Source of the DNA: Nitrospirota bacterium
GTDB taxonomy: Bacteria; Nitrospirota; Thermodesulfovibrionia; UBA6902; BMS3Bbin08
Assembly (NCBI GenBank): GCA_030637135.1
Contig: DAOVVO010000013.1
Span: forward strand, 1 to 16,863
Direction: 5' to 3'
Length of the DNA stretch: 16,863 bases
Positions within the stretch are counted from its first letter, which is position 1. Every line of letters begins with the position of its first letter. Shown here piece by piece: positions 1 through 5,707 of this stretch. The notes under the pieces are model-generated. The model made no database searches, was not told where the DNA came from, and saw only the letters and a program-made list of their open reading frames with translations. The position numbers and the translations under genes were made by a program.

Positions 1-15
1 AATGATTTGAGTGAA

Positions 16-258
16 ATGATTAAGAATTACAAAGATTTAAAAGTCTGTCAAAAGTCATTTCAACTATGTTTGGATATTTATAGAATAACGAAAGGATTTC
101 CCAAACAAACACTTGAACCCTCTACTCTACGAGTCGTAGACTTGAATCTCGAAGCGAGTCAGAGTTTAGTCGACTCGACCGCAGAGTTGCTCCGACCTGG
201 AATTCTCGAACCCCTTCTACCAACTATTGATGTCTATAAAATAATGTCCTATCTATAG
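16..258 (+). pseudogene. Truncated four helix bundle protein (23S rRNA-intervening-sequence type)
   Basis: The first ~31 residues from the ATG at 16 carry the typical start of the small four-helix-bundle family often found in or near 23S rRNA intervening sequences: N-Y-K-D-L-K-V-x-Q-K-S followed by I-Y-x-I-T-K-G-F-P-K. Intact members are about 115-125 residues and continue with a conserved second helix after F-P-K-E. Here the match ends at about base 110. The frame then runs through a repeat-rich stretch, including a 15-bp palindrome at 126-140, to a chance stop at 256-258. I read this as the 5' end of a gene cut off by insertion or deletion, probably not functional. An in-frame TTG at 7 is a less likely start. 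No good ribosome binding site is visible, but the gene begins almost at the window edge. Confidence 0.6.
125..140. repeat. Copy 1 of a dispersed CTCTAYGAGTCGTAGA palindromic repeat
   Basis: The 15 bases TCTACGAGTCGTAGA at 126-140 form a perfect palindrome about a central G. Close copies occur at 12087-12101, 12222-12237, 12252-12267, 14562-14577 and 14585-14600. All six lie outside intact genes. This copy sits inside the broken four-helix-bundle gene. Confidence 0.7.
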
Positions 259-265
259 TTAACTT

Positions 266-377
266 GTCATTCCCCGACTTGTCGAAGCGACCCTAAGCGG
301 AGACCCGCACCGGGATCGGGGAATTCAGAGATAAACACTTAAGACTTGGATTCCCGCTTGAGAACTGCGGGAATGAC
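266..377. repeat. 112-bp two-hairpin repeat with GTCATTCCC termini (REP/MITE-like)
   Basis: The segment starts with GTCATTCCC (266-274) and ends with the inverted GGGAATGAC (369-377). Inside are two stem-loops. TTCCCCGA (270-277) pairs with TCGGGGAA (316-323), and ATTCCCGC (350-357) pairs with GCGGGAAT (367-374). Elements of the 'GTCATTCCC...GGGAATGAC' form are common intergenic repeats in many environmental bacteria. It lies between the broken gene at the left edge and the 3' end of rtcA. No convincing gene is seen between 259 and 502. Confidence 0.6.
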
Positions 378-502
378 GAAAAGGCGGACATAATTATGCA
401 GGAGCCAATAATTGTGAGAAGAACCTGAAAATAAATGTAACATGAGCTAGGAGGATTATTTGTGAGGTTACATTTCCTGACCATCACTTCTCCTCACGAT
501 GT

Positions 503-1558
503 TCAACAAGGGGTGATTGTTATATATCCTTTTTCACCTTCTTTTCCTGAGATGGCTGTTTGAACAGGGAGAAATTTTTTTATAACCCACATGTTTGTCA
601 AAAGATGTTTTGTAATCTCATCAGTTGCAAACGATGATTTTTCATGTGCAAGAGCTAAGTACGGCACAATTTGGTCAGCAAGCCTTTTTTCAACTGGTGC
701 GTTACTCTGAAGAAACCTGACAAATTCCACCGATGCCTCTTTTCCAACGTCTTCTGCTCTTTTGCCTCTTTGTCCCAGAGATGAAAAGCCGGCACGAGAT
801 GCCTCAACGGCTGCGGAGGGTTTTCCAAACTCAGCAAGGAGAAAGAAAAAAGTTCCCTGACCGATACTCGGAATAGAGAGTACCTCAATGTCTGCTTTTA
901 TATTGTGGGATTTTAAAAATTCCCGGGCAGATGTTTTTTGTCTTTCAGCTATGCTTAAAGGAAGGTTGCCTACTGCTGAAAGCCCCTTCAGGCTCTTTAT
1001 TCCTCCTCTTTTTTCCAGTCTAAGGGCTGACATTGATTTTATTGGTTTCACCAGTGCCTTTATAATCCCTCCTCCTTTGGGGTAAAACCCCCATCGTTCA
1101 ATATCAATAGAAACAGTAATTCCTGAAATTTTCAATAAGGGCAAAAAAACATCTTTTAGATAATGAAATGGTGGGCTCCACGGTACATGAGTCCCTCCAC
1201 GGACTGTTATATCAGATTCACTGTCAGCGAAACACAGAGGAAGTATTATTGTTTGAAGCACAAGGGATGTTGAGCCTGCTGTCCCTATATCAAAGGTGAC
1301 ATGACAACCTTTCACTTTACCAGGTATAAACACGAGTTCTGAAGAACCAATAAAATTCCCCTTAACTTCTGCATCAGAAATAAGTTGAGCGGCAGTTACA
1401 CAGGTGGTATGCTGGTGCATAAGGCCGGGCTTTTTCCTGCTTGCCCTTATATTAAAGATTCTAAAAGGTTTTTTTAGACGGCATGACATGGCAAGGGCTG
1501 TTCTGAGGATCTGACCTCCTCCCTCGCCAAAGCTTCCGTCAATTTCAATCATCCTCAT
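503..1558 (-). CDS. rtcA: RNA 3'-terminal phosphate cyclase
   Basis: RtcA uses ATP to convert an RNA 3'-phosphate into a 2',3'-cyclic phosphate through a covalent enzyme-AMP intermediate on histidine; it acts in cytoplasmic RNA repair or end modification. Family blocks are present in order: I-E-I-D-G-S-x-G-E-G-G-G-Q-I-L-R at the N-terminus, K-P-G-L-x-x-Q-H-x-T, G-T-A-G-S-T, G-G-T-H-V-x-W-S-P-P, Y-P-K-G-G-G, and near the C-terminus a His in T-K-H-L-L-T-N (about residue 318) matching the adenylated histidine. Length (351 aa) is normal. I start at the ATG at 1558; an ATG at 1552 is equally close to the family start, and a TTG at 1570 is possible. No clear Shine-Dalgarno site decides between them. 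No RtcB ligase gene lies beside it. It is divergent from the PilT-like gene. Confidence 0.93.
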   Translation of the reverse strand: MRMIEIDGSFGEGGGQILRTALAMSCRLKKPFRIFNIRASRKKPGLMHQHTTCVTAAQLISDAEVKGNFIGSSELVFIPGKVKGCHVTFDIGTAGSTSLVLQTIILPLCFADSESDITVRGGTHVPWSPPFHYLKDVFLPLLKISGITVSIDIERWGFYPKGGGIIKALVKPIKSMSALRLEKRGGIKSLKGLSAVGNLPLSIAERQKTSAREFLKSHNIKADIEVLSIPSIGQGTFFFLLAEFGKPSAAVEASRAGFSSLGQRGKRAEDVGKEASVEFVRFLQSNAPVEKRLADQIVPYLALAHEKSSFATDEITKHLLTNMWVIKKFLPVQTAISGKEGEKGYITITPC

Positions 1559-1593
1559 TGCGATAAACAATCGTATTCAGATTGCTTCTTTTA

Positions 1594-1622
1594 TTGACAA
1601 ACTCAATGTAATAGTGTACAAA
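1594..1622 (+). promoter_or_regulatory. Candidate sigma70-type promoter for the PilT-like gene
   Basis: A perfect -35 TTGACA (1594-1599) is followed after 17 bases by TACAAA (1617-1622), which matches four of six -10 positions. It points toward the gene starting at 1694 and lies in the 135-base divergent gap with rtcA. Confidence 0.4.
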
Positions 1623-1693
1623 ATATATAAATCCTGATTCTTTTGTAATACTATCACCATGTCTTTTTCTAGCCCTTTATCGAGAGTGAATAC

Positions 1694-3274
1694 ATGTTTG
1701 CGGAAAAGGGAAAATCCTCGAAATTACTGTTTGGCGAAGTTCTGCTTGAGTATGGAGTAGTTACGAGAGAGCAGCTCAAAAAGGCTCTTGAGTGGCAGAT
1801 ACATGTCGGCGGTCGTGTGGGCTCTATTCTCAAGGAAATGGGATATCTGGATGATGATTCTCTCTTAAATTTTCTCAGTAAACAGTTTAACATATCTCCT
1901 GTAAATCTCTTTGAGTTAGTAGTTCCCCCCGGCATTCTGAATCTTCTGCCATTTGAGAAAGTAAGATCTTTTCATGCCTTCCCTGTTAAAGAAGTAGATG
2001 CAAATATAACCCTTGCAATGATTAATCCTCATGATATGAATGCAATACAGGAGGTGGAATTCGCCCTGAGCAGGAGGGTAGAACCTTCTGTTGCCCCTTT
2101 TTATCAGATGGAGAAAGCGATTAATTATTTTGAGGAGGAAGGTTATGGCAACAAAGATTTTGATGGAGTTCATCTTAAAGAACAGGTAATTACCATTGAG
2201 TCAGAAACACCCAGCGTATATTCACTTTTAAATCTTGTGATAGAGCATAGAGCCACCGAACTCCACCTCACAGTAGGGATTCCTCCCAGTATAAGGATTG
2301 ATAGTGAGATAAAGAGACTTCCACTGCCAAGTGTAACCTCAGAACAAATGATAGAATTTATTCAGGAAGTTCTGACGCATGAACAAAAAAGAATATTTGC
2401 AAGAGAGAAAGAAATAGATTTTGCACTTTCTATCCCGCATACAGGACGTTTTAGAATAAACATTTATAAACAGAGAAATTCCATGTCGCTCACTGCGCGG
2501 TTTATAAGAGAAAGCATCCCTACCATTGAGGACATTGGTCTTCCACCTTGGATCAACGATTATGTTTTAAAAACACAGGGATTTATAGTAATTACAGGAC
2601 CTTCAGGTCACGGGAAAACTACCACCTTATCTGCCATAATCGATTTCATCAATACTCACAGGAGGTGCAACATCGTGACCATCGAAGACCCTGTAGAATA
2701 TCTCCATAAACACAAAAGAAGTAATGTCAACCAGCGAGAAATAGGTGTTGATACAGAGTCCTTTGCCACGGGACTGAAACACATTTTTAGACAAAGTCCC
2801 GATGTGATTGTAGTAAGTGAACTGCAAGACCTGGAGAGCATTTCAATTGTCCTGACAGCGGCAGAAAGAGGTCATCTGGTGATATGTACAATGAATTCTC
2901 AAAATACGATAACCGCAATTGACAGAATAATAAATGTTTTCCCTGAGCATCAGCAGCATCACATAAGACAACAGCTTGCAGACGCTCTTCTTTTTATTCT
3001 GGCTCAGAGGCTTGTGCCAAAAAAGAAAGGGGGAGGGCGTGTTCTCGCGTGTGAAAAAATAGTGAATAGTGCCAGAATCAGAAATTTAATACGAGAAGGA
3101 AAGAAGATTGATATAAGATCACTGATGCATGTTGCGTCTTCCGATATCATGTCTCTTGACCACTGTCTTGCGAATCATTACCTGAAAGAGGAAATATCGT
3201 TTGATGATGGCATTAAATTTTCAGATAACCCGTCATATTTTCAGGATTTGATAAAATCAGAGGCTCAGGCTTAG
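1694..3274 (+). CDS. PilT-like secretion ATPase with an MshE-type N-terminal domain
   Basis: Hexameric type IV pilus/type II secretion ATPase family, cytoplasmic face of the inner membrane. Residues ~1-150 look like an MshEN/T2SSE N-terminal domain (L-L-F-G-E-V-L-L-E-Y and L-G-x-I-L-K-like pattern), which binds c-di-GMP in some relatives. From ~170 on the fold is PilT-like. Walker A is G-P-S-G-H-G-K-T-T-T (302-311), the Asp box is T-I-E-D-P-V-E-Y (329-336), and the PilT-type I-R-N-L-I-R-E-G-K is at 462-470. Several catalytic boxes differ from canonical PilT: the Walker B region reads D-V-I-V-V-S-E-L-Q-D-L (usual G-E-M-R-D-L), keeping E376. The His box reads G-H-L-V-I-C-T-M-N-S, so the usual T-L-H-T histidine is Asn401. 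The zinc tetracysteine of PilB-type extension ATPases is absent. No other pilus genes are in the window. A retraction-type or regulatory ATPase is likely; its partner is unknown. The last codons lie inside the left copy of a direct repeat. Confidence 0.85.
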   Translation: MFAEKGKSSKLLFGEVLLEYGVVTREQLKKALEWQIHVGGRVGSILKEMGYLDDDSLLNFLSKQFNISPVNLFELVVPPGILNLLPFEKVRSFHAFPVKEVDANITLAMINPHDMNAIQEVEFALSRRVEPSVAPFYQMEKAINYFEEEGYGNKDFDGVHLKEQVITIESETPSVYSLLNLVIEHRATELHLTVGIPPSIRIDSEIKRLPLPSVTSEQMIEFIQEVLTHEQKRIFAREKEIDFALSIPHTGRFRINIYKQRNSMSLTARFIRESIPTIEDIGLPPWINDYVLKTQGFIVITGPSGHGKTTTLSAIIDFINTHRRCNIVTIEDPVEYLHKHKRSNVNQREIGVDTESFATGLKHIFRQSPDVIVVSELQDLESISIVLTAAERGHLVICTMNSQNTITAIDRIINVFPEHQQHHIRQQLADALLFILAQRLVPKKKGGGRVLACEKIVNSARIRNLIREGKKIDIRSLMHVASSDIMSLDHCLANHYLKEEISFDDGIKFSDNPSYFQDLIKSEAQA

Positions 3275-3327
3275 AAAAACAGAAAACCGGTGGAGTGACT
3301 TGAACCCTCGACCTACTGATTACGAAT
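3263..3327. repeat. Left direct repeat with a 3'-half tRNA-Thr remnant (attL/attR-like)
   Basis: This 65-base block matches 5234-5301 with a few substitutions and three single-base gaps. It begins with the last codons and stop of the PilT-like gene (GCTCAGGCTTAG), continues through a short A-rich spacer, and then covers the complement of tRNA-Thr from its 3' end to the anticodon loop (3288-3327). The match stops in the anticodon arm, a usual place for tyrosine-recombinase crossover in tRNA genes. The tRNA portion here carries acceptor and T-stem mismatches, so it is a remnant, not a gene. Confidence 0.75.
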
Positions 3328-3491
3328 GACAGACAGGGGAAACCTCGAGTTTTCTATGTCTTTCTTTTTATTTATACCACTTACGGAGACTTCTTAAAGT
3401 AATACTTTCAGTTCTTTACCGTATTTTCCCCATGTCTACTATACAAAAAACTATACACTTTGGGATCTGTTTATTTAGACTCTTTTTTATT

Positions 3492-3596
3492 GAGTACACC
3501 TACATATCAATGAAAGAGAGATAACAAGAAGTTGTTGATTACTATTTGAAAATGTTGATGGAAAAAGGCTTGGAATTCCAAGCCTTATTTTTTTGA
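3492..3596 (+). pseudogene. Possible degraded C-terminal end of a tyrosine recombinase
   Basis: One frame reads E-Y-T-Y-I-S-M-K-E-R, then a TAA stop, then Q-E-V-V-D-Y-Y-L-K-M-L to a TGA at 3594-3596. The Y-T-x-I-S pattern followed by a helix resembles the end of phage-type integrases, where R-Y-T-H-L-S precedes a C-terminal helix. The position, just inside the att-like repeat at a tRNA, is where an integrase gene would be expected. The evidence is a short pattern only. No catalytic Arg, His or Tyr can be assigned with confidence, and the frame is interrupted. Confidence 0.2.
3565..3594. terminator. Bidirectional rho-independent terminator
   Basis: A perfect 22-bp palindrome (half-site AAGGCTTGGAA, 3565-3586) is followed on the plus strand by A and seven T (3588-3594). 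It is preceded by five A, which give a T tract on the minus strand. It can therefore end transcription from the left, and also that of the minus-strand coiled-coil gene whose stop is at 3624. Confidence 0.75.
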
Positions 3597-3623
3597 ATCT
3601 TGAGCCTTTTCGGGAATTGCCCA

Positions 3624-4043
3624 TTACATTAAAGAGGATAAAATGAAAAAGATGATACACATCATAAAAATTATAAACATAACAACCATATATAATTTTT
3701 GTTTTTTAAGTTTTTTAAAAAAGACTTTTAATTCTTTTTCCATCCTGAATATTTTTTTATCAACTGCAATTCGCTCCTTTTGTAATATGGAAATGGGTTC
3801 TTTAATCTCTTCGAGAGACGTTTCGAGATTTTTTATTGGTTCGTAAAAAGTTTTTATTTGATTGAATTTTTCTATTTGATTCTCTATTTCTACTTCATAT
3901 TGTTTTAGTCTCTCAGGAAGAGCCCCTACAGTATCTCTGATTTCTTTGATTTCCTTGATTGATTGAAAAAAAGTATCTAATTCATCATTTAATATCTCTA
4001 AACTTTTACATACACTTTCAATATCATGCAAGTTTTTATTCAT
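3624..4043 (-). CDS. Coiled-coil protein with a C-terminal membrane anchor, function unknown
   Basis: 139 residues. I do not recognise a family. Residues ~1-115 are rich in Glu, Lys, Ile and Leu with heptad-like spacing, as expected for one or two long coiled-coil helices. Residues ~117-138 (Y-M-V-V-M-F-I-I-F-M-M-C-I-I-F-F-I-L) form one hydrophobic segment ending at the C-terminus. That is a tail-anchored layout, with the coiled coil probably in the cytoplasm. AAGGAAA about 8 bases before the ATG at 4043 is a usable ribosome binding site. The gene is AT-rich compared with its neighbours and lies inside the repeat-bounded insertion, so it may be foreign cargo. The bidirectional terminator at 3565-3594 lies just beyond its stop. 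Reality as a gene is likely but not certain. Confidence 0.6.
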   Translation of the reverse strand: MNKNLHDIESVCKSLEILNDELDTFFQSIKEIKEIRDTVGALPERLKQYEVEIENQIEKFNQIKTFYEPIKNLETSLEEIKEPISILQKERIAVDKKIFRMEKELKVFFKKLKKQKLYMVVMFIIFMMCIIFFILSSLM

Positions 4044-4215
4044 TATTCAATTTCCTTTTGCCTCTTAAACGAACCTTAAGTTGGATTATCTGTCATATTA
4101 GCAATGGTAGCTTACTCCTATTTTTATTATATCGTAAAATGCCTAAACTATTAGATTGAAATTTTTTATAGAACGAAAAAGTCTTTTAAATTCATAGCTT
4201 ACGCAAATACAGGAT

Positions 4216-4929
4216 TTAACAATTTTCAATTGAAATGTTGTATTTTGAGGCAAATTTAAAAATCAAGAGTATGCTCATGAGAAGCTCTACAATATATCGT
4301 GCTTTCTCATCCAGCTTTATCTTTCCTTTCAACCTCTTTTGAAATGATTCAATCTGTCCTGTTAGTTGATGAATAAGTTTCATATATTGTCCTATGGATT
4401 CCTGAATGGCTTCAGGCAATTCTAATGTCCCTATCCAACTTGATGCCCCTTTTGCTCGTAACTGCTTCGCGTGATACTCTACCCCATACCGGTCCAATAT
4501 CGAATGAATACGGTTATACAGCTGTGTCCTCATACGGACAATATGACTTCTTCCCCTGAATACCTCCCTCCATACCCTTATCTCTTGTTTTGGAATGTAT
4601 ACCTCCGGTATAAACTTCACTCTCAAGAGTTCAGCTAATATCCTTGCGTCTACCTTGTCTGTTTTTATCCTTGCTTCTGCTATAAGCTTTACCTTGTATG
4701 CATTGGCCACATGAACTCCTGCTCCACAGCCCTCCATAATATCCGCTAACCAGAAACTCTTGTTACCTGTCTCACATACCATTGTTACTGGTTCTCTTAA
4801 TCGCTTCACAAATCTCTCAATTGTTTGCCTATGATTCGGTATCCTCCCTTCTGCATATACCTCACCATTCTTATCCAATATTGCTATCCGACTTTTTCTT
4901 TTACCTAAATCTACCCCCATGTACAACAT
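4216..4929 (-). pseudogene. IS110-family transposase, N-terminal fragment
   Basis: This is the RuvC-like DEDD domain of an IS110-family recombinase. The start is M-G-V-D-L-G-K-R-K-S (first Asp), followed by V-C-E-T-G-N-K-S (Glu) and K-T-D-K-V-D-A-R-I-L-A-E-L-L (the paired Asp). Full-length relatives are about 330-400 residues and have a second domain with the catalytic serine, starting near a 'S-I-P-G-I-G' helix-hairpin-helix. Here the match ends after L-L-M-S-I at about residue 220, and ~17 unrelated residues follow before the stop. The transposase is therefore unlikely to be active. GGAAGGAGG upstream of the ATG is a strong ribosome binding site, and it sits between the two arms of an inverted repeat (4930-4938 and 4977-4985). 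The retained leader at 4930-5094 is described separately. Confidence 0.85.
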
Positions 4930-5094
4930 AGCTATGCCTCCTTCCTTGAAATTTACATGACTCTACTTTAACTATTGGCATAGCTTTTTACATATTATCA
5001 GGAAGTACTCGTTAAAGAAAAGACAGGTTATTGGTTGGGTAAGGGGGGAAAGGAATTACCCACTCTATGCGTTACCACATAGAGAACCTGTCTT
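4930..5094 (-). ncRNA. Candidate IS110 bridge RNA region (leader of the transposase fragment)
   Basis: IS110 elements encode a structured bridge RNA in the non-coding end upstream of the transposase (described for IS621). Here the 165 bases upstream of the fragment fold well. AAGACAGGTT (5020-5029) pairs with AACCTGTCTT (5085-5094). It encloses hairpin TGGGTAA (5036-5042)/TTACCCA (5056-5062) and hairpin CTCTATG (5063-5069)/CATAGAG (5078-5084), forming a three-way junction. A further 9-bp pair, AGCTATGCC (4930-4938)/GGCATAGCT (4977-4985), lies next to the start codon. Size, position and the two-loop design agree with a bridge RNA. I could not identify the donor or target guide bases. Confidence 0.45.
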
Positions 5095-5130
5095 CTAATT
5101 ATAATTTAGTATACTTGCGCAGAAAATGAC

Positions 5131-5146
5131 TATGATTTAAATCATA
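5131..5146. promoter_or_regulatory. FNR-like perfect palindrome
   Basis: TATGATTTAAATCATA is a perfect 16-bp palindrome. Its core TGAT-N4-ATCA matches four of five bases in each half of the FNR consensus TTGAT-N4-ATCAA. No start codon lies close by, so the target gene is unclear. It may be left over from the inserted element. Confidence 0.25.
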
Positions 5147-5233
5147 TTGGAAGCAATAATATAAAAACTCCTTAAATACCTGTAAAAAAAGCAGAAAATC
5201 CTTGAAAATGAAAAAAAAGGGGCGGTTTTATAT

Positions 5234-5301
5234 GCTCAGGCTTAGAAAAAACAGAGAAAGCCGATGGAGGGACTTGAACCCTCGACCTACTGATTACGAA
5301 T
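5234..5301. repeat. Right direct repeat, overlapping the intact tRNA-Thr (attL/attR-like)
   Basis: This is the partner of 3263-3327. It contains the GCTCAGGCTTAG of the PilT-like gene end, now without that gene, followed by the 3' half of the intact tRNA-Thr up to the anticodon loop. The two copies face the same way and are about 1.97 kb apart. Confidence 0.75.
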
Positions 5302-5330
5302 CAGTTGCTCTGCCGCTGAGCTACATCGGC
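5259..5330 (-). tRNA. tRNA-Thr (anticodon CGU)
   Basis: On the minus strand the cloverleaf is complete. The acceptor stem GCCGATG pairs with CATCGGC. The D arm is GCTC...GAGC. The anticodon arm is ACTGA-TTCGTAA-TCAGT, giving anticodon CGT, which reads threonine ACG. The T arm is GAGGG-TTCAAGT-CCCTC. The discriminator is U, and CCA is not encoded. The T loop and D loop have the usual GG and TTC bases. This is the functional copy at the right edge of the 2-kb insertion, which duplicated its 3' half. Confidence 0.95.
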
Positions 5331-5337
5331 TGTATAG

Positions 5338-5367
5338 ATGATACAAGATACACGATAGGGGATTCAA
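5338..5367 (-). promoter_or_regulatory. Candidate promoter of tRNA-Thr
   Basis: On the minus strand, TTGAAT (complement of 5362-5367) is followed after 18 bases by TATCAT (complement of 5338-5343). The -10 box ends seven bases before the tRNA, as expected for a tRNA promoter. Confidence 0.4.
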
Positions 5368-5524
5368 GAAACAGAATAGCGCATACAGAGTGATTTCACC
5401 ACTCAAGGAATAGTCTGTAATTAATTTAAAAAATGTAACTCATCACGATTTCACCTGCACCTTCATTGAAAACGTTTGGATTCTCCGTTGTTCACCACGT
5501 AAAAAACTGTAATTACGAAACTAT

Positions 5525-5553
5525 TTTACAGAGCCATTGTATTATGATAAAAT
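5525..5553 (+). promoter_or_regulatory. Sigma70-type promoter with extended -10, upstream of the PEPCK gene
   Basis: TTTACA (5525-5530) and TAAAAT (5548-5553) are 17 bases apart. Each matches five of six consensus positions, and TG precedes the -10 box by one base. Transcription should start near 5560, giving an untranslated leader of about 150 bases that holds two micro-ORFs. Apart from this promoter, the leader and the tRNA promoter, I see nothing in 5331-5707. Confidence 0.6.
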
Positions 5554-5623
5554 ATTAAGCCGAAAAATTATATTCAAATTATCCTGAAAAACGTGTAGGC
5601 ATATAAGAGAAGAAGGAGCAAAA

Positions 5624-5686
5624 ATGTTAAGCAAACATAACATTCCGTCATCTGGCCGGCGGGCGTTGTTACGACTTCAGAGATGA
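5624..5686 (+). CDS. Leader micro-ORF, 20 codons, upstream of the PEPCK gene
   Basis: An ATG at 5624 follows AGAAGGAGC at ideal spacing; this is the strongest ribosome binding site near the PEPCK gene. The 20-residue product is basic (M-L-S-K-H-N-I-P-S-S-G-R-R-A-L-L-R-L-Q-R) with no known family. Its TGA overlaps the ATG of a second micro-ORF (5683-5724, 13 codons), which in turn overlaps the PEPCK start at 5708 in another frame. The layout would allow translational coupling or leader-peptide control. It could also be a chance ORF. Confidence 0.35.
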   Translation: MLSKHNIPSSGRRALLRLQR

Positions 5687-5707
5687 AAAATTACCGGGAA
5701 AAATCTT

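Noticed and set aside
293..487. 64-codon minus-strand ORF left of rtcA
   Set aside because: It reads through the two-hairpin repeat and has no domain or good ribosome binding site.
5020..5094. AAGACAGGTT/AACCTGTCTT as terminal inverted repeats of a small transposon
   Set aside because: Only 75 bases lie between the outer ends, two nested hairpins fill the interior, and the position next to an IS110 start fits an RNA structure better.
5202..5393. 63-codon plus-strand ORF with S-R-W-R-D-L-N-P-R-P-T-D-Y-E-S
   Set aside because: This is the well-known false protein made by translating the antisense of a tRNA gene; the tRNA-Thr at 5259-5330 explains it.
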